Assembly: GCA_964601325.1 (NCBI GenBank) | Contig: CAZRNA010000051.1 | Coordinates: forward strand, 1-13,118 | From: CAVPLU01 sp964601325 | Lineage (GTDB): Archaea > Thermoproteota > Bathyarchaeia > 40CM-2-53-6 | Direction: 5' to 3' | DNA: 13,118 bases | Shown: positions 5,703 to 12,673 of the stretch, one piece after another | How positions within the stretch are numbered: position 1 is the first letter of the stretch | How the letters are laid out: each line of letters starts with the position of its first letter | Made by a program: the position numbers and the translations under genes | Notes under the pieces: generated by a model | Database searches by the model: none | What the model saw: only the letters and a program-made list of their open reading frames with translations | What the model was told of the DNA's origin: nothing

Positions 5703-5795
5703 CTGTTTTGCACAACCGCGGGCTGGGCGGCGTGGCCTTGGTCACGTTGCTCACGTCATTACCCAGTGCGTAGTGGTACGAACGAAGTTTGGATC

Positions 5796-5803
5796 ATATA
5801 TAT
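5796..5803 (-). promoter_or_regulatory. TATA box upstream of the AbrB/PhoU gene
   Basis: ATATATAT within an otherwise mixed-composition spacer (5703-5894), on the promoter side of the gene starting at 5702. The expected transcription start is near 5770. Confidence 0.45.
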
Positions 5804-5894
5804 TCCGATTAGAAAGCAAGTAGAACAATTAGCTCCGAGGCAAGCCACACTCTCGGCACGGGTGTAGCATACCTTCGTTCTGTTCTAGGCCGTG

Positions 5895-7013
5895 CTAGAC
5901 TCGACATCTCATGGTCGATATGATCTTGTGGTCTGCCCAGATCTTGCAGGTTCCCTCGGACGAAACCATCGTAGGACCAAGCGGGCTCGCAGGAGTACAT
6001 CCCTTCATGTACAGAGGACATTCTGGAGGGTCGATCTTGCCGATGATGACGTCAGCGCAACGAGCATTCCTAACAAAGTCCGCGCCCTCATGCTTCGTAT
6101 TGAGGCCATAATGTTCCCGTGCGTCCAGATGGGAGAACTCAGCTTTCAAGTCGAGCGCACTGTTCGGTATCGTTGCGACACCACGCCAGTATCCTTCGTG
6201 AAGGTCTAATGCCTTCCCCATGGTCTCCTGTGCTTTCAGGTTCCCATCCCAAGTCACGGCCCGAGTGTATTGGTTCTCCATCTTAGGTTCATTGTCACGG
6301 ATCTGCGCCAGGATCATGGCCACGGACATAAGAACATCAAGCGGTTCGAATCCTGAGAAAACCATCGGCTTGTGGCATTCATCAAAACACGACTTGTAGG
6401 CTTTCATTCCCGTAATCGTTGACGCATGCCCCGCGTTGATGAAAGCATCAACCCGAAGATCCGGCGATCTCGAAACCGTCTCGACCGCAGACGGCACATA
6501 CCGATAGCATGTAAGAAAACGAAGATTGGAAGGTGGTCCTTCAAGTATCTCGTAGGCAGTCGCCGGCGCCGTAGTCTCGAAACCAACCGCGAAAAACACG
6601 AACTCCTTATCCGGTCGCGACCTTGCGATCTTGACCGCGTCGTGAACGCTGTACACCACTCGAACGTCTCCGCCGAGAGTTTTCGCTTCGGCAAGTGATT
6701 GCTTCGATCCCTTCGCTCGTGACATATCGCCGTAGGTCAGGATTGCCTTTCCGTCAAGTGCGAGATCTACTGCCGAATCAATGTCAGCTGCCGGCGTCAC
6801 GCATACCGGACAACCGGGGCCTGCCCGTACCTCCACATTCTCGGGCAGCAAGCTTCTCACGCCATGATGTGTGATGGTCCACTCATGGGAACCGCAGACA
6901 TGCATGATCAGTATTCTTCGTCCTATCTCATGACTAAGACGATTGATCCTTGCCTGCAGCTTCTTCGCTAGGTCAGCGTCCCTGTAACCATCAAGGATCG
7001 ACAACGCAGTCAC
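5895..7013 (-). CDS. hypD: [NiFe]-hydrogenase maturation protein HypD
   Basis: An iron-sulfur scaffold that works with HypC and HypE to assemble Fe(CN)2CO for the [NiFe] active site. The 372-aa length fits the family. Visible motifs are MHVCGSHEW (about 38-46), GPGCPVCVTP (about 65-74), YGDMSR, FFAVGFETTAP (about 139-149), INAGHAS, FSGFEPLDVL (about 219-228) and a C-terminal iron-sulfur region (NARC...PPEC...KGCTP...MVSSEGTC). The position before MVSSEG, often Cys in relatives as I recall, is Thr here; the cluster-type cysteines appear to be present. It starts at GTG (7013), 3 bp after the hypC stop at 7017, so the two genes are almost certainly co-transcribed and translated together. The order on this strand is hypF, hypC, hypD. 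HypE, HypA and HypB are not in the window. Confidence 0.96.
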   Translation of the reverse strand: MTALSILDGYRDADLAKKLQARINRLSHEIGRRILIMHVCGSHEWTITHHGVRSLLPENVEVRAGPGCPVCVTPAADIDSAVDLALDGKAILTYGDMSRAKGSKQSLAEAKTLGGDVRVVYSVHDAVKIARSRPDKEFVFFAVGFETTAPATAYEILEGPPSNLRFLTCYRYVPSAVETVSRSPDLRVDAFINAGHASTITGMKAYKSCFDECHKPMVFSGFEPLDVLMSVAMILAQIRDNEPKMENQYTRAVTWDGNLKAQETMGKALDLHEGYWRGVATIPNSALDLKAEFSHLDAREHYGLNTKHEGADFVRNARCADVIIGKIDPPECPLYMKGCTPASPLGPTMVSSEGTCKIWADHKIISTMRCRV

Positions 7014-7016
7014 CGA

Positions 7017-7256
7017 CTAGGGAGTTTCTGACTCCTGCTCGTACGCGAGGATTTCTCTCCAATACGACAGAGTCTTCTGCGCCTCTCTTTCGTCCATCAC
7101 TTGAATCGCGTATCCCGCGTGGACGAGAACGTACTGGCCGGGCTTGACCTCAACAAGTGACACGTTGATGCCCTCTCTTGCGGTTCCTTCACCAAAGTCA
7201 ACCTTGGCGAAGTCACCGTCTATGCTGAGGACACGTCCCGGAAAGGCGAGGCACAT
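7017..7256 (-). CDS. hypC: [NiFe]-hydrogenase assembly chaperone HypC/HupF
   Basis: A 79-aa chaperone that carries the Fe(CN)2CO unit between HypD and the hydrogenase large subunit. It begins MCLAFPGRV with the essential Cys at position 2, which fixes the ATG at 7256 as the start. A small beta-barrel follows (VDFGEG..., PGQYVLVHAGYAIQVMDE), then a C-terminal helix. GAAGG just before the ATG is a plausible ribosome binding site. It is followed 3 bp later by hypD. It lies 109 bp downstream of hypF, in a spacer holding two inverted repeats and a weak TATA-like CTAATAG about 30 bp before the ATG. hypCD may therefore also be transcribed separately from hypF. Confidence 0.96.
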   Translation of the reverse strand: MCLAFPGRVLSIDGDFAKVDFGEGTAREGINVSLVEVKPGQYVLVHAGYAIQVMDEREAQKTLSYWREILAYEQESETP

Positions 7257-7279
7257 TGAGACCTTCGCTCGATTGTGAA

Positions 7280-7303
7280 GAGCAACTATTAGGCTTGTTG
7301 CTC
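7280..7303. repeat. Inverted repeat between hypF and hypC
   Basis: GAGCAAC (7280-7286) and GTTGCTC (7297-7303) are perfect 7-bp arms around a 10-nt loop, next to a CACGTG palindrome. This could be an operator or an RNA hairpin after hypF. Confidence 0.4.
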
Positions 7304-7318
7304 ACGTGACATTGAGTG

Positions 7319-7333
7319 TAAGTAGGCTACTTA
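7319..7333. repeat. Palindrome downstream of hypF
   Basis: TAAGTAG-G-CTACTTA, with 7-bp perfect arms and one central base, lies about 33 bp past the hypF stop and 63 bp before the hypC start. It has the shape of a dimeric regulator site; the regulator is unknown. Confidence 0.4.
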
Positions 7334-7365
7334 GGGCAGTTGGTTGACCGAGCATCCACCGTTAA

Positions 7366-9594
7366 TCACGGTCCTGTCTTGGCGGCCACGACAGCCTGTC
7401 CGAAGGACAAGCCTCCGTCCCCAGGTGGTACGTACTTGTGGACAAGGAAGCGGAATCCCTCGCTCTCCAACGCTGCCCTCAGGATGTGTGTGATTGTCTC
7501 GTTGCACGCGACGCCGCCGGTGAAGCCCACCGTCTTGAGACCAAGCTCGTTCGCGACCGTTATCGCTCTCTCTCCCAGTGACCGTGCTATGTATGATTGA
7601 GCCGAGTATGCTAGATCCTGAACACGAAGTCTCCTAGTATTCGCGAAAACCTCGTGAACCATCGAGGTCGTCCCAATCACATCCGCTTTGAGCACCGGCT
7701 CCAGTTTCAACACGTCCTTGCCTCCGAGCGCAGCTGACTCGAGCTTCATGGCCGGCTCGCCTTCGTAGGTCCGTTGGTAGCATAGACCCAGAATGGCTGA
7801 GACGGCATCGAGCACGCGTCCGCAGCTAGTGGTCGTCGCCTGTGCAGAATGTAGTTGCTTGAGAAGTGTGTTGATTTCTTCTTCGCCATGCCGGAATTGT
7901 TCTTTTCGTTCAAGCAACCAATCTGCGACTTCCGGCTCCTCTTTGAGGATTCCTGCCACCATCCTGAGTGGGTACTTGGTTGCAAGATCTCCTCCAATCA
8001 TGGGCTGTGGTTCAAGGTGTCCCGCTCGTTTGTGCCCGTTGTGATCTGCAGAGATTATTTCGCCTCCCCATGCTGACCCGTCATCGCCGTACCCGTAACC
8101 GTCGCAGCAGATGCCTACCATTTCGTCAACGTCGTGCTCAGCCATCAGACCGGCTACGTGCGCGTAGTGATGTTGGACGGGAACTACTCGTATTCTCGAT
8201 TCCTCCGCAAACTCATCAGCAAGTCTCGTTGTGTTGAAGAGTGGGTGCAGATCCCGCCCGACTGCGTCAGGCTTGCAGCCAGTGAGCATCAGTATGTGCT
8301 TCGTCGCCTCCTTCTGAAACTGGAAAGTCTGGAGCGTTTCCACGTCGCCAATGTGTTGTGTCATGTATGCTCGCCCTTGATAGATGAGACAGGAAGTGAC
8401 GTTCAGCTCTCCGCCGACGCCGAGCGTGCAAGCGTCCTTGGGAACGGCAACTGGAATTGGGGCAGGTGCGTAACCTCTGGACCGTCTCAACAGCGTGACC
8501 GTGCCGTCAAGCAATCTGACAACCGAGTCATCGCACCTCTGTGAGATCCGACGGTCATGTACCAGGAAGTAGTCAACGACATCCCTCAACCTAGCGAAAG
8601 CTTCCTCATCATCCTTGATGATCGGTTCGTTCGGAGGGTTCGCGCTCGTCATCACAAAAGCGCGCTCGCTTGTCCCGTCGAAGAGCATACTATGGAGCCC
8701 CGTGTACGGAAGCATGACACCGATATTGTGAAGGCCAGGCGCGACCTGTTCGGAGAGGTCGAAATCCGATCGCTTCCGAAGCAAGACTATCGGCCGCACA
8801 TACGAGGTCATCAATTCTGCCTCGGCCGGAGCGACCTCCGCGAATGACGACGTAGCCTCAAGGTCCTTTGCCATCACCGCAAGGGGCTTCTGCAGCCTGA
8901 ACTTCGTCCTCCGCAGTCTCACTACTGGTTCGCTTAGCCGGGCAGATGATGCTAGGTGGTATCCGCCGTTACCTTTCATCGCGAGGATGTGACCCCGTTC
9001 CAGCAGCCTTCCCGCTTCGCGTATTGGGTCAGCTGAATCGACCTTCCTTCCATCGTGCCTAACTAGTATCACTGACGGGCCGCACGCGGCACACGCAACC
9101 GTTTGCGCATGGAATCGTCGATTGTCCGGGTCTCTGTACTCACGTGCGCACTGTGCGCACATCTCATAGTCTCGCATGGTCGTGCGCGGCCGGTCGTACG
9201 GTAGCGCGTCGATGATGGTGTAGCGTGGGCCGCAGTCAGTACAAGTTATGAAGAAGTAATCGTGCCTTCGGTCCTTCTTGCCGCGCAACTCTTTGAGGCA
9301 ATTGCTGCATATCGCTATGTCTGGAGGAATGACGGAACCTGCATGAACTCGCGCTTCGTCGCTCTCGAGGATCCGAAACTCACTGAACTCTCCCGTCTCG
9401 GGGGGGTACGTCGTATTCACCTGATGTATTCTGCATGTAGGCGGTTGCTCAGTCTGAAGCTGTGTCACGAATCTAGAGATCGAATCTGTTGTGCCTTCAA
9501 CCATGACCTCGACGCCGGCATCGCCGAGGTTTCGAACGAATCCTACAAGTCTGTTGGCGGTTGCGATTCTGTAGACGAAGGGTCTGAACCCCAC
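7366..9594 (-). CDS. hypF: Carbamoyltransferase HypF, hydrogenase maturation (5' end uncertain)
   Basis: Uses carbamoyl phosphate and ATP to carbamoylate HypE, the source of the cyanide ligands of the [NiFe] site. Domains in order: acylphosphatase (GFRPF...GFVRNLGD, residues 2-75), two C-x2-C-x18-C-x2-C zinc fingers (C96/C99/C118/C121 and C146/C149/C168/C171), a YrdC/Sua5-like domain (about 180-375, with KGNGGYHLA and FVMTSANPPNEPI) and a Kae1-like domain (about 390-742, with QHHYAHVAG, GYGYGDDGSAWGGE and GFTGGVACN). The reported start is GTG at 9594, but this codon is really the second Val-Gly pair of VQGVGFRPF. The open frame continues upstream to 9639, encoding TRTRLLVKGIVQGV, a typical first strand of the domain, before an in-frame TGA at 9640-9642. 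Four codons further up is ATG 9654. So the true start is interrupted, mis-sequenced or non-standard. It is first in the hypF-hypC-hypD cluster. Confidence 0.93.
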   Translation of the reverse strand: MGFRPFVYRIATANRLVGFVRNLGDAGVEVMVEGTTDSISRFVTQLQTEQPPTCRIHQVNTTYPPETGEFSEFRILESDEARVHAGSVIPPDIAICSNCLKELRGKKDRRHDYFFITCTDCGPRYTIIDALPYDRPRTTMRDYEMCAQCAREYRDPDNRRFHAQTVACAACGPSVILVRHDGRKVDSADPIREAGRLLERGHILAMKGNGGYHLASSARLSEPVVRLRRTKFRLQKPLAVMAKDLEATSSFAEVAPAEAELMTSYVRPIVLLRKRSDFDLSEQVAPGLHNIGVMLPYTGLHSMLFDGTSERAFVMTSANPPNEPIIKDDEEAFARLRDVVDYFLVHDRRISQRCDDSVVRLLDGTVTLLRRSRGYAPAPIPVAVPKDACTLGVGGELNVTSCLIYQGRAYMTQHIGDVETLQTFQFQKEATKHILMLTGCKPDAVGRDLHPLFNTTRLADEFAEESRIRVVPVQHHYAHVAGLMAEHDVDEMVGICCDGYGYGDDGSAWGGEIISADHNGHKRAGHLEPQPMIGGDLATKYPLRMVAGILKEEPEVADWLLERKEQFRHGEEEINTLLKQLHSAQATTTSCGRVLDAVSAILGLCYQRTYEGEPAMKLESAALGGKDVLKLEPVLKADVIGTTSMVHEVFANTRRLRVQDLAYSAQSYIARSLGERAITVANELGLKTVGFTGGVACNETITHILRAALESEGFRFLVHKYVPPGDGGLSFGQAVVAAKTGP

Positions 9595-9679
9595 CCCTTG
9601 AACGATACCCTTGACGAGAAGTCGAGTCCTCGTTACACCTCACTTCCAATTCATGCTGGGGGTATCTCGGTTCTGGAAT

Positions 9680-9694
9680 CGACACCTAGTGTCG
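9680..9694. repeat. Perfect hairpin in the hypF upstream region
   Basis: CGACAC-CTA-GTGTCG, with 6-bp arms and a 3-nt loop, lies 26-40 bp upstream of ATG 9654. If transcription begins at the TATA-like CTATTTAG (minus strand, about 9725-9733), this would fall in or at the edge of the hypF leader. Confidence 0.35.
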
Positions 9695-9856
9695 GATGTT
9701 GTGCGCACTGGACGCCCGCCCCGCTAAATAGTTCACTCTATTCTCAGGCTTTGGCGCAGTCGTGTTTCGGGCATTTAGACTAGCTACGAAACGCACTTAA
9801 GCTCGGCCGAGAGACCGCATGACGCCTTCAAGGTCGGATATCTTTTGGCACAGACA

Positions 9857-10087
9857 ATGCAGGAAAAGTCCCTAGTTAGGATTCTTGAAGAGCGCTGCAA
9901 GGGTTGCGAACTCTGCGTGCTGGCGTGCCCTCAAGGCAACCTTGCTCTATCGGACAGATTGAACAAGCTGGGTTTCCACCCTGCTGTGTGGCGCTACGCG
10001 GGCACGAAAGGGCCTTGTACTGCATGCGGGATCTGTTACTGGGTGTGTCCGGACTTCGCCATACACGAGGTCTTGGTGAGGACCTGA
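9857..10087 (+). CDS. 2-oxoacid:ferredoxin oxidoreductase, delta (ferredoxin-like) subunit
   Basis: A small electron-transfer subunit holding two [4Fe-4S] clusters. It shows CKGCELCVLACPQG and CTACGICYWVCPD, both of C-x2-C-x2-C-x3-CP type. It passes electrons from the catalytic beta subunit towards soluble ferredoxin. From ATG 9857 the protein is 76 aa. An in-frame TTG at 9845 would add four residues (MAQT) and sits 12 bp after AAGG, so either start could be right. Its stop is 3 bp before the alpha gene; it is the first gene of a four-gene operon in the order delta-alpha-beta-gamma. The promoter is unclear; TATA-like CACTTAAG at 9794-9801 is one option, giving a leader of some 30 nt. Often named korD or vorD. 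Confidence 0.9.
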   Translation: MQEKSLVRILEERCKGCELCVLACPQGNLALSDRLNKLGFHPAVWRYAGTKGPCTACGICYWVCPDFAIHEVLVRT

Positions 10088-10090
10088 CAG

Positions 10091-11155
10091 ATGACCGAAC
10101 GAGTCTACATGAAAGGCAACGAAGCGCTCGCATATGGCGCGTTGAAGTCGAAGCTCAACGCGTATTTTGCTTACCCAATCACACCTTCCACGGAAATTCC
10201 GGAAACGCTAGCTAAGGAGTTCGGTAACAAAGAGTACCCGGACTTCAAAGTGTTCCTGCAGGCTGCCAGTGAGCTTGAAGCCGTAAACATGGTGTTAGGT
10301 GCTGCCGCAAGCGGAGTTCGAGCGATGACCGCCACATCAAGCCCTGGTTTCAGTCTCAAACAGGAAGCTCTATCGTACGCTGCCGGAATGGAGTTGCCGC
10401 TGCTCGTCGTCAATGTCAACAGAGGTGGCCCGGGACTCGGGAACATAGCCCCCGAACAGAGCGACTATTTCCAGATGACAAAGGGAGGCGGCCACGGTGG
10501 CTATCATCTGATCGTGCTGGCGCCAAATTCAGTTCAGGAGATGGCGAGTTTCCCCAAGATTGCATTTGATCTTGCTTTCAAGTATCGCAACCCCGCCTGC
10601 ATTGCAGGAGATGCTTTCACAGGCCAACTGAAGGAAGACATAATCTTCCCAACAATTGAACCAACAGATTACGACGTTTCGAACTGGGCCGCCACAGGTG
10701 CGAAGGGAAGAGGCCCCCACATACTCAATTCTATGAACTTGGATCCTGAGGTTCACGCGAAGCACGTGACGCACCTCGATGAGAAGTACAAGACTATCGA
10801 GCGGAACGAAGTCAGATATGAGACCTACTTGACAGATGATGCTGAGATCGTCATCGCGGCATTCGGTATCACTTCGCGAATCTGCAAGAGCATCGTAAAC
10901 AAGTTCAGGCACGAGGGTGCGAAGATAGGCTTGTTCAGACCGATCACTTTGTGGCCGTTCCCGTACGAGGAGGTCCGGAAGTTGACTAAACACGCAAAGC
11001 GTTTCCTGGTCGTGGAGCTAAACACCGGCCAAATGGTCGAAGACATTCGATTAGGCTCGGAAGGAAGAGCAGGAGTAGATTTCTTCGGAAGGGTAGGCGG
11101 GCTTCTCCCAACCGAACGAGAGATTGAGGACAAGATCGCAGAGGAGGCGAATTGA
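10091..11155 (+). CDS. vorB: 2-oxoacid:ferredoxin oxidoreductase, alpha subunit (VorB type)
   Basis: The catalytic alpha chain of a CoA-acylating enzyme that oxidises a 2-oxoacid to acyl-CoA, CO2 and reduced ferredoxin; it shapes the thiamine diphosphate site and binds CoA. Its 354 aa open with MKGNEALAYGAL and YFAYPITPSTEIPE (about 25-38). This is followed by TSSPGFSLKQEALSYAAG (about 78-95) and RGGPGLGNIAPEQSDYFQ, then TKGGGHGGYHLIVLAP. From memory, the GPGLGNI...QSDYFQ form is that of VorB-type (branched 2-oxoacid) subunits, whereas 2-oxoglutarate KorA chains tend to read GGPSTGQPT. The C-terminal domain (about 225-354) ends with a typical VVELNTGQMVEDIR. The start is ATG at 10091. Substrate assignment is inference; it may be broad or 2-oxoglutarate (korA). 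Confidence 0.92.
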   Translation: MTERVYMKGNEALAYGALKSKLNAYFAYPITPSTEIPETLAKEFGNKEYPDFKVFLQAASELEAVNMVLGAAASGVRAMTATSSPGFSLKQEALSYAAGMELPLLVVNVNRGGPGLGNIAPEQSDYFQMTKGGGHGGYHLIVLAPNSVQEMASFPKIAFDLAFKYRNPACIAGDAFTGQLKEDIIFPTIEPTDYDVSNWAATGAKGRGPHILNSMNLDPEVHAKHVTHLDEKYKTIERNEVRYETYLTDDAEIVIAAFGITSRICKSIVNKFRHEGAKIGLFRPITLWPFPYEEVRKLTKHAKRFLVVELNTGQMVEDIRLGSEGRAGVDFFGRVGGLLPTEREIEDKIAEEAN

Positions 11156-11973
11156 GCTTGACTGCACAGGAACCAAGCTTGGAAGGGTACCGCAAGAAGC
11201 TCGGAAAACTCGAGGCCTTGACGGACAAGCCCACTCATTACTGTCAGGGCTGCGAGCACGGCGAGCTAACGCGGTTGATCGCAAACGCGATCGAGAACCT
11301 TGGGATTAGAGAAAGAACTGTGATGATAGACTCGGTTGGATGTAGCGTACTGGCGTTCGATTACTTCAACGTGGACCACATACAGTCGCCTCACGGCCGA
11401 GCTCCTGCGATCGCAACAGGACTCAAGAGAGTCAGACCCGACCTCGCAGTCTATACAGTACAGGGAGACGGTGACACATTGGCCATAGGCTTGCTGGAAG
11501 TTATGTACGCAGCGATTCGTGGAGAGCCCATCTCAGTATTCCTCGTGAACAATGCTATCTACGGAATGACAGGTGGACAGATGGCTCCCACCACGATACA
11601 GGGTCAAGTTACGACAACCACCCCGTACGGGCGAGATGTTGGGTTCACAGGTGCGCCTGTCGACGGATCAAAACTGATCTCGGCGATCGACGGATCCGCC
11701 TATGTGAAGAGGGTAAGCCTCGCCGTTAGCGAGTTGGAAACTCCCAAGGGCAAGACCTACAGCATAAAGAACATACTCGAAGCAAAGCAAGCCATTGAGA
11801 ACGCTTTCAAGGTCCAGCTGATGGGAGGATTCACGTTCGTTGAATGCCTCTCCAGCTGCTGGGTCAACTGGAAACTACCCATCATGGAAGCGAAGCGATT
11901 CGTCAATGAGCGTCTTGTGAAGCAGTATCCGCTTGGAACTTACAAGGACAAGTTCGGGATTGAGAAGAAGTGA
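11152..11973 (+). CDS. vorA: 2-oxoacid:ferredoxin oxidoreductase, beta (TPP-binding) subunit
   Basis: Binds thiamine diphosphate and Mg2+ plus one [4Fe-4S] cluster. The TPP motif is GDGD (about 105-108) followed by NN at 133-134 (VNNAIYGMTGGQ). Cluster cysteines are C31 and C34 (CQGCEHG, where relatives usually read CPGCGHG), C64 (VGCSVLAF) and a late Cys in ECLSSCWVNW (232/236; relatives more often read SPCP). HGRAPAIATGLKR and the QMAPTT/VTTTTPYGRD stretch are typical of the family. It starts at TTG 11152, overlapping the alpha stop (TTGA) with a good GAGGAGG ribosome binding site at 11141-11147; translational coupling is likely. The 273-aa length is normal. The two proline losses beside cluster cysteines are unusual but do not remove ligands. 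Confidence 0.92.
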   Translation: MSLTAQEPSLEGYRKKLGKLEALTDKPTHYCQGCEHGELTRLIANAIENLGIRERTVMIDSVGCSVLAFDYFNVDHIQSPHGRAPAIATGLKRVRPDLAVYTVQGDGDTLAIGLLEVMYAAIRGEPISVFLVNNAIYGMTGGQMAPTTIQGQVTTTTPYGRDVGFTGAPVDGSKLISAIDGSAYVKRVSLAVSELETPKGKTYSIKNILEAKQAIENAFKVQLMGGFTFVECLSSCWVNWKLPIMEAKRFVNERLVKQYPLGTYKDKFGIEKK

Positions 11974-12569
11974 CGAAGACTCAGATTCTTCTCTCCGGAC
12001 ACGGAGGACAGGGTGTGCTTCTCTTGGGAGACTGCATTGCGTATTCTGCCGTGCTCGACGGCAGACATGTAGTGTACACTCCCTCGTACGGGCCTGAGAC
12101 ACGAGGCGGAAAAGCAAGGTGCTACGTGGTGATCTCCGACGGCGAGATAGACACGCCGATCCCGGAACAGCCTGATCTCATGATCATACTGAATCAGCCT
12201 TCAATGGATTTCGTACCGATGCTGGGAAAGGGGGGCCTCCTGCTCTACAACAGCTCACTAGTGCAAGGGGAGCCGCAGCGGGACGACATCAAGAAGATCC
12301 CGGTTCCAGCGACTGAGCTGGCCGACTCTCTTGCGAAGGAGCTGAGTCCCGAGATCTTGGGAGACATGAAGGATACAAGGCTCGTGGCCAACTTGGTAAT
12401 GTTCGGCGCGTACCTTGGGACCCCCGCAGGCCAGACAGCAAAGAAGCATCTAGACGAAACCCTCCAACACTTCCTTGCAGGAAAGAAAGTCAGCCTCCTC
12501 GAACTCAACCGATCGGCAGTGGAACGTGGCCTCCGCCTTATGTCGGCGATGCCCACGGCGAACCGTTGA
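11970..12569 (+). CDS. 2-oxoacid:ferredoxin oxidoreductase, gamma subunit
   Basis: A 199-aa gamma chain of the oxidoreductase. The glycine-rich start LLSGHGGQGVLLLG (about 7-20) and SYGPETRGGKARCYVVIS (about 39-56) define the pyruvate/ketoacid ferredoxin oxidoreductase gamma family. In multi-subunit enzymes this domain packs against alpha and contributes to the CoA-side architecture. It starts with GTG at 11970, overlapping the beta stop (GTGA), with GAGAAG just upstream. It closes the delta-alpha-beta-gamma operon. A weak T-rich stretch follows at 12570-12576. Commonly called korC or vorC-type. Confidence 0.92.
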   Translation: MTKTQILLSGHGGQGVLLLGDCIAYSAVLDGRHVVYTPSYGPETRGGKARCYVVISDGEIDTPIPEQPDLMIILNQPSMDFVPMLGKGGLLLYNSSLVQGEPQRDDIKKIPVPATELADSLAKELSPEILGDMKDTRLVANLVMFGAYLGTPAGQTAKKHLDETLQHFLAGKKVSLLELNRSAVERGLRLMSAMPTANR

Positions 12570-12636
12570 TTTTGATCCGGCGCATCGAGTGTCATTTCCG
12601 CGTATAACATTGAGAGCATATACGGAACCCACATAT

Positions 12637-12644
12637 CTATTTAC
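12637..12644 (+). promoter_or_regulatory. TATA box of the malic enzyme gene
   Basis: CTATTTAC within an AT-rich patch (12631-12645), 30-37 bp before ATG 12674. It predicts a leader of under about 12 nt, so the transcript is nearly leaderless. Confidence 0.5.
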
Positions 12645-12650
12645 CAAGTA

Positions 12651-12665
12651 GCCTTCGCGGAAGGC
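12651..12665 (+). repeat. Hairpin/inverted repeat before the malic enzyme start
   Basis: GCCTTC-GCG-GAAGGC, with perfect 6-bp arms, lies between the TATA box and ATG 12674 at the predicted transcription start. It is more likely a DNA operator than an RNA element, because it would be only partly transcribed. Confidence 0.35.
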
Positions 12666-12673
12666 AATGCGAG

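Noticed and set aside
9497..9685. Alternative minus-strand frame beginning MSIPEPRYPQ as the HypF N-terminus
   Set aside because: It is out of frame with the acylphosphatase sequence, and its translation over 9595-9639 lacks the LLVKGIVQGVGFR signature found in the hypF frame.
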